DNA of 64,000 bases from Chrysoporthe austroafricana (taxonomy: Eukaryota; Ascomycota; Sordariomycetes; Diaporthales; Cryphonectriaceae). Shown here piece by piece: positions 21,614 through 33,923 of the stretch (position 1 is the stretch's first letter; the number at the start of each line of letters is the position of its first letter). The notes below the pieces were generated by a model. That model did no database searches. It saw only the letters and a list, made by a program, of their open reading frames with translations, and was not told where the DNA came from. The stretch spans positions 868,001-932,000 of the forward strand of contig JYIP02000005.1 in NCBI GenBank assembly GCA_001051155.2. The letters are read 5' to 3'. The position numbers were made by a program, and so were the translations under genes.

Positions 21614-24291
21614 ATGAAATTGCAGAGCGCTGTCGTGCTGCTCGTCCCGGGTCTCCTCGCTGGGGCTCAGAACGCAAGACCGTACCCGCCTGCGGATGCA
21701 TACCTTCAGACCACAAATTTCCTAGATCATGAGTCCTATATCGATGGTCTGGATGATCACCAATGGTATCTGGACAATATTCCATTCATCGATGTGCCGG
21801 ACCAGTCAATCCAGGATGTCTATTACTACCGTGCCAGCGTAATCAAGCGGCATATCAAATGGGCTCACGAGGGCCACGGATGGGTCGTGACCGAGTTCAT
21901 ACATCCGGTATCATGGGCCTCCAAGTTCCAGACCATCCCGGACTCCGCCCCCCACCATGTCGTCGAGCTTCGCTGGCTGCGAGACACCAACTACATCAAG
22001 AACCTTATTGAGGAGTACACTCGCGGCGGCGTCGAGACCCTCTCCGGCATCACGTACACGCACTACATGCAGAGAGCGATTTTGGAGCATGCACAGGCGA
22101 CTGGAGACGTCTCGTTTCTTGTTGGGCAGCTGGAGGGGATAATCAAGAGCTACAACCTGTGGAATGTTACCAGAGATGACACCACAGGGCTTTACCACCG
22201 CACGCCGCTCCTAGACGCTCAGGAGTACAGTCTGCCTGGGTTCTTGGTGGGTGGTCCCGGAGGAGGTCCCATGCAGGTGTGGAATGACTTTGGGCTTTCG
22301 GCCAGCATGGGCGGCGGGAATGACTACGACTTGATATGGCTTGGTCCGGAGACGTATAGGCCCAGCTTCAATGCTTACATGGTGGCAAATGCCTGGGCAA
22401 TAGGCGAAGTAGCTGCGTTGGCCGGCGAGTACGTGTTGCCACACTCCCGTTGTCTCCTACTTACTGACTCTGGTGTGTCTAGCTCGGCTCTGGCCCAGAC
22501 TTGGACGGACTATGGCAACGACCTGTATAGCAAGATGGAGGATATGATGTACAGCGCGGAGCTCAACTTTTGGATCGACGTTGTGGAAGGCACCAACTTG
22601 CGGTGCGAGGGCCGCGAGCTCATCGGATATTATCCCTACCGTTTCGACGTGGGCACCAACCAGACTTACATCGACGGCCTCGCTGCTGGACTTAACACGG
22701 AGCACTTCCTGACAGACTTTGGACCAACAACCCTAGAGCAGACGAATCCGTACTATACAGCTCTCAAGAATACGACCTACTGCTGCCTCTGGCAGGGACA
22801 GAGCTGGCCGTTCTCGACCTCAGTCTATCTGGGCACCCTCGCACGGATTGCCAGGAACGGACTGAGCAGCACAATAACACAAGCACTCTTCATCCAGGAG
22901 CTGGACAAGTACACGCGGACGAATTACAAGGACGGCAGGCCTTATACGGCGGAATCCCACTATCCGACGATCGACATGTGGTCAGGCGACACGACGAACC
23001 ACAGCGAGAACTACCTGCACTCGACGTATCTCGACAACATCTTTACGAATCTCTTTGGGGTCGTGCCAAGCCTGGGAGATACTCTGACCATCCAGCCTCT
23101 CGTTCCGAGCAACTGGTCATATTTCGCGATCGAGTCCCTGCCTTACCACGGCACGCTCCTGTCCTTGATTTGGGACCAGTACGGCACGCATTATGGAAAT
23201 TTCTCAGCTGGTCTCAGTATCTACTCGAATGGCACGCTATTCTACCACCAGTCGAACTTGAGCGCCGTGAATGTAACGCTGCCCTTCAACACGACAGAAG
23301 CCGCCCATGCGCTAGCCAGCCAGCCCGAGTGGCAAAACATCTTAGCGAATCCGAACTGTGAGCTGTGGGCCGCATCCCCTTGAATTTCTTAGGAGGCTGG
23401 GTGGATCCCATACTGACAATATTTATAGCACCGTACGGCCTGCCTAATGTAACAGCAGACTGGAATCTCATCCCTAATGGCGACACAGGCCCCTATCCGG
23501 CCTGGAAGATGAACGACGGCCTCCTGTGGTACGACACGACCCCCGACAACCGCTGGACAAACAACCAGAGCGAGTTCCCCTACAGCACGATCACTATTAC
23601 TCTCCCGCGTGCGCGTCAGATGACCAGCATCAGCCTGGCCATCTTCGCCGATGTCGACAGGGGCGGCGTTGCGGATTGTCCGGCTGGTATCCAGGTGACT
23701 GATGGCAGGACGGGCGAGGTCATTGCCTTCGAGAACCCCTGGAGCGACTGCGTGCCTAACGCGCTGAATACTGTGTTCTTTTCTGACGTTGGCAATGACA
23801 ATGTCAGCACGGTCTTGAACGCGAGCACGGGTTTCTCTGTCGAGACGGATTTGCTGGAGGTCACGCTGAGCGACAAGTTAAGGTACACGACCGCGGTCAC
23901 CGAGATCCAGATCTGGGTCGAGCCGACCACCGGCCCGCGCTACGAGGCCGAGGACGGCGTCATTGGCACGTTTATCGGGGCTTTTGAGGGAACACCGACG
24001 GGCCTCAACGGCACGGTAGAGGACGGCGGTGTCAGCCTTGGGACCGACGGCTGGGTCGAGCTGGCGGACGTGCGGACCCCGGATGGATCCGCCGGCCAGA
24101 CGTTGTTGACGGTCATCGGCGGCGGTAGTGGCACCGTGCAGGTACAGCTCAACTGGCTGTCGAACCAGACTGTGACGTTCTCCGGTGACAGTAACCAGAC
24201 GTTGACGGTGGATATGCTGAGAGGGGGCAATGTGGTCACGATCTTTCAGGTGGACGGATCGCCTTGGATCGACGCCATCGTCGTTGGATGA
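21614..24291 (+). CDS. Secreted six-hairpin glycosidase (MGH1-like) with C-terminal beta-domains
   Basis: Model: join(21614-22428, 22483-23357, 23429-24291), 850 aa, exactly in frame. Residues 1-18 form a signal peptide. The N-terminal ~580 residues have the look of an (alpha/alpha)6 glycosidase related to MGH1-like/GH63-like enzymes: YYYRASVIKRHIKW, HHVVELRWLRDTNYIK, NDFGLSASMGGGNDYDL, TTYCCLWQGQSWPFSTS and a late SHYPTIDMWSGDTTNHSENYLHS segment. Intron 1 is 54 bp (GTACGT, TACTGAC, CTAG) and in frame, so it is easy to miss. Intron 2 (71 bp) joins the catalytic part to a beta-rich region and a last ~115-residue module (YEAEDGVIG...SPWIDAIVVG) resembling a family 35-type carbohydrate-binding module. 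Many N-x-T/S sites. Probably extracellular glycan degradation; the exact GH family and substrate are not certain. Confidence 0.8.
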
Positions 24292-24936
24292 AAGGCATTG
24301 GGGCATGGAACAGTCCGGAGCTTTTTTTTTCCCCTTCGGTGCGCTCGCCTTTCTATGCACGCGTATCTCAAAATACTTTCTATTGACGCTAATATATATT
24401 GCACAATAACCAGGTTGTTGCCACCAGTACTGTGTAATATTATTGTGCAATAAGTAAGCGAAGGATGCATCTTGGGAGGAATGTGAGCCCCGAAGCCCAG
24501 AAGGCAATTTGTGGGAAGCGAAGTCTAAATGTACCTCTGCATGTGAACTCCAAGTTCCAACGAGGGCCGCTGGAAGGTAGGTAGATAGGACCCCATTGCA
24601 TAATATTGGTCCCTCTTATCACTATTCCAGTGATATGTACACAAGTCTTGATTCTTGTATATAATATAAACCTGTTTTGCTTCTCTTATACAGAGTTGAC
24701 TATTCCTACGCTAAAGGACCCGTCTCATACTGAACGGTCCTATAGTATAGGTCCAGTCAATGCGGTAGAATAGAAGCAAAGCAAGTGTGTGTTGTGTAAG
24801 GTGAAAAGAGGCTAGCGTACAGGTGGTCGGAGTAGAGGTGGTAGTAGTAGCAGTAGTAGTATAGTAGGACTGGTACTACGTTACATGGGGGTCTCATTAT
24901 GAGCGTCGGCTGCTCGATAACACAGGAGCCCTTCCA
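24292..24936. other. Convergent spacer, AT-rich
   Basis: Spacer between the glycosidase and GPCR stop codons. AT-rich, with a run of GTAGTAG-type trinucleotides near 24838-24864. No gene. Confidence 0.5.
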
Positions 24937-27302
24937 TCAGGTGAGCTCCTCCAGCTGCTTCTGTGTGACCCTCATTGTGCTCATCCTCACAGGTTGGGCT
25001 CGGCGCAGCCCAGGCACTGGGGACGAGAGCGGACTCTGCAGCTCGACGCCGTCCCCGTCGCGACTCTCGCCCTCCAGCCTCCTGTTCCTGCCCATCTCGC
25101 TCCTCGGCGTCCTGACTGACGAGCCGAGCGCGAAACTGCCGCTTTGCAGGGTCCCGGTGTCCTCGCCGGTGCTGATCCGCAGGAGTCCGAGGAGGCGCCG
25201 CCCGCACCGGGTAGCCTCCATCTCCTCGAGGAAGATCTTCCAAGACGTGGTGAAGTAGATGACGGCGTTCCAGACGCCCTGCAACGGCAGCACCACGGCG
25301 GCGGCGATGTTCAGGCCGTAGGAGGCCCTGTCCGGGTAGATGAGCGTGTAGACGCGGTTGATGGACGAGGGCGTCCAGGTGACGAGGATGGAGATGGCGA
25401 AGACAAACGACGTGCGCAGATACGCCAGCTTCACGGGGTCCATGTGCTTGAGCCGCGCGCCGAACCGCCGCGTGCCGTACGACATGCGCCGGAAGATATT
25501 GCCTTGCGACTTGCCCTTGTCGCTGCTGCCGTGGTCCCGGTGCAGCCGCTCCTCGTTCGTGAACCGCCTCGACATGGGTGATAGGACGCGTGTTGGCGAT
25601 AGGCCGCGCTCGTCCTGCGCAGCGGGCGGATCCGCGAAGATCGAGGTGTACTGGGTCGCGTTGAAGCCATGATTTGATGCTTCGAAATTGTTCAGATGCG
25701 GTCGGCCGGGAGGGGCTGGGAAGGCAAAGGTGGTATGTAAACTATTGACGAGTGTTGCGGCGGGGGATTCACCATCATGTCCTGTAGAGAAGGGGCTCGG
25801 TTCTCGTGACCAAGGATAATTGTGTGTCTGGGTGGGGGAGAGCGTCGCCGGTGCATTAGGCGCCGGTGTGATGGCATATGAGGAGTCTTGTGAGTCTCTT
25901 GTGGTAGTTATGTGGAGGGCTGAGTGGTCGCTTGGGCTTCTGGCCGAGCCGTTGGTCTGGGTCGCCGCATTCGCCGTGGTTTGGAAGGGGTTGTTGTAGG
26001 CAGGCAAGGAGCTGGGGAAAACCGCTGCGCTGGTGACTTGTACTTCGGTTGTGACAGTCCCGTAGTATCCCGGTTCAGGATGAGTTGTCAAATTCTAGTA
26101 AGACAAATATGGGTCATCAGCCACGATATTCCATCGTCAGCAGGTGATAGTGTTTTAGAAGATAGTCGCCACGCTCACCGTGCCAAGTAGGCCGGCGAAG
26201 CCGAAGGCGTCGTCTTGATGCATCGTGACTATCTCTAGACCTCTGAAGAATATAGATTCAAAGGAATTTGGCAAGTCGTCATGGTTGTGCAGTCGTGAGA
26301 GGAGTTCATGACAATCGAACCCAGCCGTCCATATAAAGTAAAAAATCTTGGAGAAGTATCGGGGTACCCACGGAAAAGTCCAGACCACTAGGGGCAATAG
26401 TACGCAAGGAGGCACATGTCACACACCTTTTCTGCAGAGTCTCTCTCATCAGAATCTTCTCTAGTCACATCTTTGCCTTGGTTGCTCAGTGACAGGTTGC
26501 GCAGCTGATTACGCTGGTGAAACACGTGATAGCCCACGGCGATGTAGATGACGGCAGACAACACGCTGCAGACCCAGATGGGTAGATAGTAGGAGTAAAT
26601 TCGGAGGGCATTCCACTGCGACGCAATCCAGCACCAAAGCTGCGGTTAAGACGTCAGCTGTCAGCAAGGCTAGAAAGTGAAGTGTTTGAGAACGCAAGCA
26701 TGGTTATGACTACCAACTTACCACGGCGTCACCGTAGATGAGGCCCTTTGGCATGCGGACGAAGAGAAATACGAAGGCCGGTATCGCCGGCAGACCATAA
26801 CATATTACACAGTAGAGCCACAGGTAGTGGCGGAATGTCGAGAGGTTAAAGGACATGAAGAAGACCATGTAGACGTTGATAGCCATCGCGAAGGACCACC
26901 ACGGGTCAGACTGCATGAACCTGTCAAGGGGCCAAAGTCAGACAGTAGCGTCTCAACCGGCCCTACTGAGCGCGTGAAGAGTCACGATGAGTGAGCCACG
27001 TACCATTCAAAAATAAAGCCTTGCGCCTGACAGAGTGGAGAAGATCGATCCTGGTTCATAGCCACGATCCCATCGTACGCTATCATACAGGCAACACAGG
27101 CGCCAATGTTTGCGATCGAAGCGAAAAATATGAAGGTATTCGGTATAGTGCGAAGGCGTTTGAATATAGCGAACGTGATGAATATCAGGATGATCCCAGT
27201 GAGCGACAGCGATGCGCCAATGCGCTCGACAGCATTAAGCGTGTTGATCTGCGCTTCATCCAACATGGCGAACTCGCGGTCCTCGGCGAGAGGGACATCC
27301 AT
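24937..27302 (-). CDS. Seven-helix G-protein-coupled receptor, cAMP-receptor-like
   Basis: Fungal class of cAMP-receptor-like GPCR (Crl/Git3 superfamily), plasma membrane. Exons read on the minus strand: 27302-27004, 26920-26722, 26639-26427, and a last exon 26094-24937. An additional small exon around 26175-26240 is possible. Helices are visible in order: TM1 SLSLTGIILIFITFAIF, TM2 FIFFASIANIGACVACMIAY, TM3 WWSFAMAINVYMVFFMSF, TM4 LWLYCVICYGLPAIPAFVF, TM5 YLPIWVCSVLSAVIYIAVGY, a long disordered third intracellular loop of about 190 residues, TM6 FVFAISILVTWTPSSINRVY, TM7 with LPLQGVWNAVIYF, and a Ser/Arg-rich tail. The first three junctions are clean and in phase. The junction after SDERDSAEK is unresolved: direct splicing to NLTTHPEPGYYG needs a 332-bp intron. 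Ligand unknown. Confidence 0.82.
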
Positions 27303-30300
27303 TATGAACGTTAGTGATGCAGGGGAGACGGGAAGAGGGAATAATTTTAGCAGAAAAGTGCATGCGCGGACCAAAGGCAGACGGGAGGAAGCAAGCGTGG
27401 CTTTACGTCCCTCCTGGCGGGGGAAGTAAACGGGGAAGGATAGCGGCTGGATGATGGTGTGGCCGGGTATAGGAACAAGTCCTTGGTGGGAATGGCGAGT
27501 AAAGTTTCGATAGGCGCAAGATCGTGTGATGGTGGGCGAGGATTGGATCGTCTTGATCAACTCCAGAACAAGTCAGATGCCAGGAAGCAGCCACCAGGCT
27601 CAGGGGTTGCGGGTACGGGGTGTCGAAGCCTCGTGTCTCTGATATCTAGCGCGAGTTCGATGTTTGCCGTTAATCTTTGAATGTCGGTTAAATGCCGGTG
27701 GGCTTCGATGATCAGTCCTTGATTGCTGGCTGCCAGGGACCGTCGAGCAGGCCACAGCATGTGCGTTGACGAAGTGTGGGTGGAGAAGAAAAGCCTCCCA
27801 GGATCCTCAGATGCGACTGGGGGGTTATCGATGGTTGTTTTCCGGCAGGGCCCGCATCTAAATATTGTCATGGTCGGATGGCCTCCCCAGATGAGCATTG
27901 TAGGAAGAAGGAAGATGAATCTGGTCATGTGGGCGAGTTCGCCAGCCTTGTTTGCTTCATGCCAGGGGCCGGAAGGAAGTCTGCAGAAAGGGCGTCCGTA
28001 TCTGAACCCTACCTCACATCGACGGGGTGGCCGTACGAATCAGTGGTGGATTGGTGGCAAGTAACCGCTACAGAATAGTCAGGGCGAGGGCAAAGCCACC
28101 CAAGCATCGCAGAAACACCGTCAGAAACGCCCGGATTCCTGGATACAGACGCTGTACAAGTGTGAGGTGAAATACCTTGGCGCTGGGAACGCTTCTCGCA
28201 GGATCATGGAGACAGGCGCGACTCAGACCTAAGAAGCCTGGCCCGCCTGGCGTGTTGCCCCTTCAGGGCACTGTGTCACGAAAATCGAGATCGTGTGGAT
28301 GTCTTGCCAGCTGCAATGTCAGGATGACCAGAGCAAGCCCGACTTCAAGCTGTAAAGAATAGGTGGTTAGCGAGGGTACAGTACAAGCAAATCCGGCAAT
28401 GCCCCTCGAGGGTGCCACTACCTCATGCTAGTATCGTCAACCTGCACATCGCCGTGTCAACTATGCCCGGGAGACTGCAGAGGAATCGGAAACCGAGATG
28501 CTATATGAAATGCAGACCCTCTGATCACTATGCAGAATTTGCTGGTCAAGAGGACGAGGTTACAGCTGCTGTGTGCCGAAACTTGCAGCACAAAGTTGGT
28601 ATGCTCATCCTGAAGCATCCAATGATGTCCACAGCCGACGGCGGGGACGGACAGGAGGGACACGGGTCGAGGCCGTTGCGTCAGAGTCGACGTGTCGAGG
28701 ATAATTTCTTTGTGCGACAGCGAGTCCTGGATTGATTGGGCCGAGTATGCAAGACGGAAGCGACCCCGGCGTTACATTGATCATTCGGAACAAATTTGAG
28801 TTGAATCTGGAATGAGTCGTAAGACGTAGACGAAGGGGACGACGATGGCCCATGCAGCTCGGCTGTGCCTGTCTCTGCTTAGCAGCCTTGTTGCACCGGT
28901 ATACTTGCACGTTTGTAAGATGTGTTAGACATGTGAGATGAGGCTACTAACGGCTGAACAGCGCCACGCAGGGCTTGACAGCAGATCACCATTGGTCTCG
29001 ACGTCAGAACCAAAACCTACCTGCGATGGAGCATCATTCCAGTCGGTGCATGTGAACTGCCCCGCTCACTTTATGTAGGTTGAAAAGTGCTCAAGGAGAG
29101 AAGGGCGGCTCGGCGGGATGGACGCGGCGCGAAAGGCCAATCTCGATCGCATATGTATACGAAACTCGGCCGTTCGAGGTCTCAGAACTGTCTCTTTAGC
29201 AGCTCGCACGTCCCTACAGTCGAGTGGCTGCACCAACGCCGTCGTGATAGGTGAGTTGCGCTGGTGGTGTCTTGCGGTATTGCATTGTCTTCGATTCCGG
29301 ACTTATAGCCTATCGGCTGCCTCGCTTGCTTGCATCCTCACATCCGACTGGCCAGTTCCTTACACGTTGATGAAGGAAGCAAGAGTAGATAGCACGTGTA
29401 ACTCGGAACGGGATGCGATTAATGTCGAAGCCCTCCCATTTCCGAAGCCCGAAGCCGATCTTCGCGATGAGATTGGCGGCCATGCTACAAACATAGCGGC
29501 TGCGTGCCGACTAAACGGGTGCATAATCAACGCTAACAATTCTTTGAAGGCGGTATAGCGCTTTGCTTTCTCATTGTCACTAGATGAACCCCAAGACTTG
29601 ATATCATCTACTGTGACGATCAGCACATGTCAAACGATCTGGCCAATGGCTTGTCCACAATTTAGTATCTCCTCAAGCCTCCATGGCGCCATAGCGTTTC
29701 AGGTCAGATCCAAAGGTCACACTAGAACCTGCAAACGAATGAGCCACCGTACTTCTCAGATCAGGCCTTGCCTATCTAGTATACTTGTCGTGCCCGAATA
29801 GTCCAGAACTCTGACAAATACGGGCACTCACGAAAAGTGAGGCTAACGTTACACTCTACTTAGACCGACTTACAAGCTAAAGCAGGCAAGCGCTGTGGAA
29901 GACGCCACATCCTCAACAGATTGACTTCCATCCGTGCCGTGTGTACCATGAACTTCTCCAAAGCCCCTGACTCTGGGTTGTGCGGGTGTGGTAAAGAGCT
30001 GAAACCCGGACGAGATGAGATTTACCATAGGAGGATAGTAACCCCAGGTTCAGTTATTAATGAGTACCGGACGATGTGGCTCATGATTAGCACTCTTTGA
30101 TGTCTAGAAGCTAGAGAATGACACAAGGATACAAACTCCTTGACCGCCAGACGAACCTCATCGACCTTCTCTACTATTATATGGAAGTGGTGACGACCAG
30201 GCTCGGCAGGACTGACGAGCCTCGCCGAGTCAAGTAGCTATCACTCCAACATCCCTCCCCCTCTAGAAACGCCAATCAAATGCCAGTTTGTATGGCTACG

Positions 30301-30899
30301 ATGTTTATTTTTTGAACAAGTGGCTTTTGTGGTCCGCGGTTGTCTACACTGACAACGAGCCCTATCGTGTGACCAGACTGTACATTGCCCTGCCCTGAGT
30401 ACGATAACCACATCGCGGTTTACGGCTCTACTTTGAGCGAATTGAAGCTCCCATAGGTCCGAAAAGTATTAGAAGTGTAGGCTTTACTCCATTAAGTCAT
30501 TATTGCAGGGGCGTTATTGAAGCTTTACTATCATGATTTCGATAAGATGGCTCACAAGACCTAAGCAGTTATCGTTGTGACTTCACCATGTGTAATTAGC
30601 TGAAGGGCTGCAGCTCGGCGCTACAGCGGATTGAAAACATTTTCCTAGGCTCGCCTGTTTCAGTCAAGAAATTTTCGACGAGAAGGTGAAGACACAAACA
30701 GTGCTGGTCCCTACACGTGACCGTCATCACTGCCACTACATCATGAACTGCGTTTTCACTGCCTTGAGCGACTTATTGTTGGGAAAGCCTCAAGCTAAAG
30801 CCCTGAGAACAATCTCTCCAGCTATATTCGCCTTGAAGAACAATCTGTAACTAGGTTTACGGTAGCAGAGAATAACGAATATTCATGTTAGCGGAGCTA
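27303..30899. other. Gene-poor tract, no intact gene recognised
   Basis: 3.6 kb upstream of the GPCR start. The open frames here (for example 29118-29558 plus, 27557-27928 minus) have no family motif and no supporting splice sites. The far end merges into the decayed GH31 piece. Confidence 0.5.
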
Positions 30900-31330
30900 A
30901 TGTTTACATTCGTCATTTCGAATCCCTCTGGGTAGTTACTCTAACCAGAAGCCATCGAAGTCCAGCACCTGGTGGAATTTGATAATTTTCTCCGCCTGGA
31001 AATGAGGGACAGAGGATAAAAAGTCGAACTGGGAACTCAGACCAGGTCATTGTGATCCGACGTAAAAGTGCTCGTCGTACCCACTAACAATATACGCGTT
31101 CATTTCTACGCCCTGATTGTAAGACAGATATGCTTCCCTTACGTTGCTTAGATTTGGGATGTAGACATTTGAGTCAAAGATAGGCATGTAATATTGTCCA
31201 TTTGCATGCAGCCTGTCTAGGAACTCTTGTACGGATGCCACGTCATAATGTCCTAGGTTGCCGGTAAATATGCCGTTGGCTTAAGGTAATCCAGATCATT
31301 CATAATCCCCTCAAGGGAACTGCATACGCG
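30900..31330 (-). pseudogene. Decayed GH31 alpha-glucosidase fragment
   Basis: Minus-strand remnant of a secreted GH31 alpha-glucosidase. Reading down from 31330: a piece like MNDLDYLK (the GH31 D-x-D-Y-M/L strand), a frameshift, then GIFTGNLGHYDVASVQEFL and LHANGQYYMPIFDSNVYIPN, the very typical LHxxGQHYVPIxDxxIYxPN block. It continues AYLSYNQGVEMNAYI and FYVGSQ, an in-frame TGA where family members read VGSQWPG, then FHQVLDFDGFWLE (family: H..I.FDGIWYD). More stops follow. The nucleophile region and the remaining C-terminus are not recognisable. Frameshift plus several stops mean it cannot make an enzyme. It is not explained by introns. Confidence 0.72.
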
Positions 31331-31649
31331 TCGATCACTATCTGGAGATTTGACCAATTATGTTACGACCAACGGACCTGATGAGAGCAAAGTGTACAGT
31401 ACACCGTCACGAAAGAAATTCCGACGATGCTAGTCTGATATTAGGAAAATATACCCTTCGCACTTAGCCGACTGAGAAAATCCAAGTCAAAGCTTCCTCC
31501 GATAGTGTGCTCGTTGATCGCATAGTGGCCAATCCTAACCGTGGGAATTTATTGTGTAGACTCCGTAGGATGTCGATGTGTCATGATATCGCATTTCGAT
31601 AGATGCGATGTACGCCGTGGGCATTGATGTCTAATACCTGATCATTGTA

Positions 31650-31975
31650 TAGACTATATGCGTTCCACATGGTTCATGTCTCCTGAGTTGATCTCAAATC
31701 ATAGATTTAATTATGTGTGCTTGATGATTACCTCCCTGCGCACATTCGGCAGTAGTGGTAAGCATCTCTTTTGGAGACAATAACGGATCAGCACCTGGTC
31801 CGGAGTCTTACTGAACTTCTTCGCAATTTCTCCCACAACCAGATCATCGAGTATCCGCCTATTCTCCAAGGAACTGTAAGCCTGAAGAAAGATACACTAA
31901 TCCTCACAATATTTGACCAAATCTCTTAATGGAGCAAGGCATTGATCCGAGCCTTGGTCTAGATACGTCCAAGGA
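31650..31975 (-). pseudogene. Decayed aldo-keto reductase fragment
   Basis: Minus-strand remnant of the C-terminal part of an aldo-keto reductase. It reads APLRDLVKYCED, a stop, then LQAYSSLENRRILDD and VVGEIAKKFSKTPDQVLIRYCLQK (family pattern: the ...IA.KY.KTPAQVLLRW..Q.G helix), then CLPLLPNVRRE where intact members have a KS/KT cofactor-binding residue, then stops interleaved with FEINSGDMNHVERI. N-terminal motifs (GTW, DTA.YG, catalytic Tyr) are missing from this neighbourhood. It lies immediately upstream, on the same strand, of the GH31 remnant, so both probably decayed in the same block. Confidence 0.7.
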
Positions 31976-32037
31976 AGAGCCCTACCGACGGTGAGTCATG
32001 AGGAGACGGCTGGCAAGAGTAAACATGACGAATGAGC

Positions 32038-32298
32038 TCACGGTGCGAGCGCTAGATGTGAAGGAGCTGTACACTCTGTATTGCTCATCAAAAGGTAAAG
32101 TTGAAGGGGAACACGCCTTAGGTCCTCAATGAAGAATTGTATGACCGGTGCTGTAGAAAGGCCGATGTCCCAGGTCTTTCCTTTCAGCCCCAGGGCCAGG
32201 TAATTGTCGTCTATAGAAGCCCTTATTTTAAGGCTTTGAGTTTGGCGACTGATGACGAGGGTGGTGAGGTCTTGATATCGAGGGAAACGTTTTATCAT
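32038..32298 (-). other. Unassigned open stretch, possible gene remnant
   Basis: An 86-codon minus-strand frame containing QSLKIRASIDDNYLALGLKG followed by KTWDIGLSTAPVIQFFIEDL. The residue pattern looks protein-like, with alternating strands and conservative composition, unlike most short frames here. I do not recognise the family. It lies next to the aldo-keto reductase remnant on the same strand and may be part of the same decayed block. Confidence 0.3.
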
Positions 32299-33923
32299 AT
32301 TCTATAGGATTAGAATCTCATCTGCGTTGCAGCTTTACGAGCGATTCGGCTACCAAGCGTACCGAAATCGAGACGTAGCGAGCGAAGGTTGAATATCTTG
32401 GTTGTAAGAGAATAAGTTGAGAAGATAAGCCGAAGATTTATGCAAAGAAAAATGAATTTGGGTCTATTGTTATCGATTGTTTTCTTTTCCTTTCCAACGC
32501 CAAGGTTTACTACTCGCGAAAATTAACCCGCAGCTATGAATGCCTTAGGTGGCGCAGCCATCTGTCCATGCTTCTTGGTATCTAAGCACGTACTGAGGTA
32601 GCATGAATAGACGTGTACGAGTTACAGTTATAGAAGGTCACGGAAAGCATGAACTGGTGTTTCGAATAAATGAAGATTCATTGTAGAGTGACTATTTTTA
32701 TTGCAGTGCTGAGCTTCGTAGGTGGGGTGGGCCCGGACGCCCGGGTCGGGCCGTTTGTCAACCACGCCAACCGACCCCGGCACGCCCCATCGATCTGTTA
32801 TGCCCAGCGGCACGTATGGCTGGTGGGCTCGCGGCATGAAACATCAGTCAGCCGAGAACGAAATTGGAACATGGTAGAAAAGACTTTGGTGGATGTTGGC
32901 ATGACATCGCGCTCGGCTGGGGCTCATGGGGGTCACAAAAAAGCTGCATTGTTAGTTTATTCGGCAACAGCCGAAAATACATCAGATGCGATTTAGTTCG
33001 AAACAGATTTCGGATGAATATGGACATGCTATACATATCCTTGATATATTGCCCCAGGTTTGGCCAGGGCCTTGTGAAACGCCTTGAGCTCTGATCAGGG
33101 CCCTATAAAGCCAAGACTGCCACCCTCTACTTCAACAGGAATCAATCGTTTCTCTTCTTTCATTGTGGACCCTTAGTGTCCCCTTATGTAGGCTTCGCTA
33201 CTAGATTGCAAGACCCGACGAGCGTATACTTAGAAGTAGACCATTTCGTGTCATTTACTCTGTTCTAAATGCCTGATTCCTTCAATGCCTCGTCGTTATA
33301 CTCGTCAACGGCTGACCTAGTTGTCAACCTGCAACACGAGAGAACAGGAGTCACAGGTCATCTTTTCTCTTTGCCTTGACAGACCACCCTCTTTTCCCTT
33401 GGCGGAGGACCTGACGTCTGCTTCAATCTGCTCAAGCTTGAAAATAGATTTGCAATATATAATCAGATGCTCATATAGTTGATATATACTGTGATTAGAG
33501 AATATACTGGCAATATATCATACATTCTATGCACATGCTTAGCATATTTCAAGAACCGGATAATTATTTTGCTATAAACAAAATATAAGTAAACGCTTTA
33601 TTTTCTTTAAAAGAATTTTGGGTTCGCATTGTCATTTATTTTGGTATCCTTTGACGCTTATTGCTATATCAAAGTAGTTGAAATGCATCGTTGATAATAT
33701 TTTTGGCTCAATGCTTATCACCTGGCCGCTTTTCAGCACCGCCCGTGAGCTACATGCGCCCCAGGCTTGACATCGTCTAAGGCTTGTGCTCACCAAAAAT
33801 TGTCATGCTTCATGCGGCCTTCACCTTGAACTGAAGCGGTGAAGCAATACCTAGAGATACGACTACTGCACGACGCAGATAAATAGGCCCTCAAGTCCGG
33901 TTGGATCGAGAAAGAGAATCGCA
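32299..33923. other. AT-rich tract with an orphan promoter-like element
   Basis: No gene recognised. A TATA-type element (CTATAAAG, about 33103-33110) is followed by a pyrimidine-rich stretch (TTTCTCTTCTTTC) that looks like a fungal leader, yet no coding frame follows. The sequence is strongly AT-rich from about 33430 to 33720, with many ATATAT steps. Confidence 0.45.

Noticed and set aside
29118..29558. 146-codon plus-strand frame in the gene-poor tract
   Set aside because: No family resemblance, an overlapping frame on the other strand, and unusual composition. Not supported.
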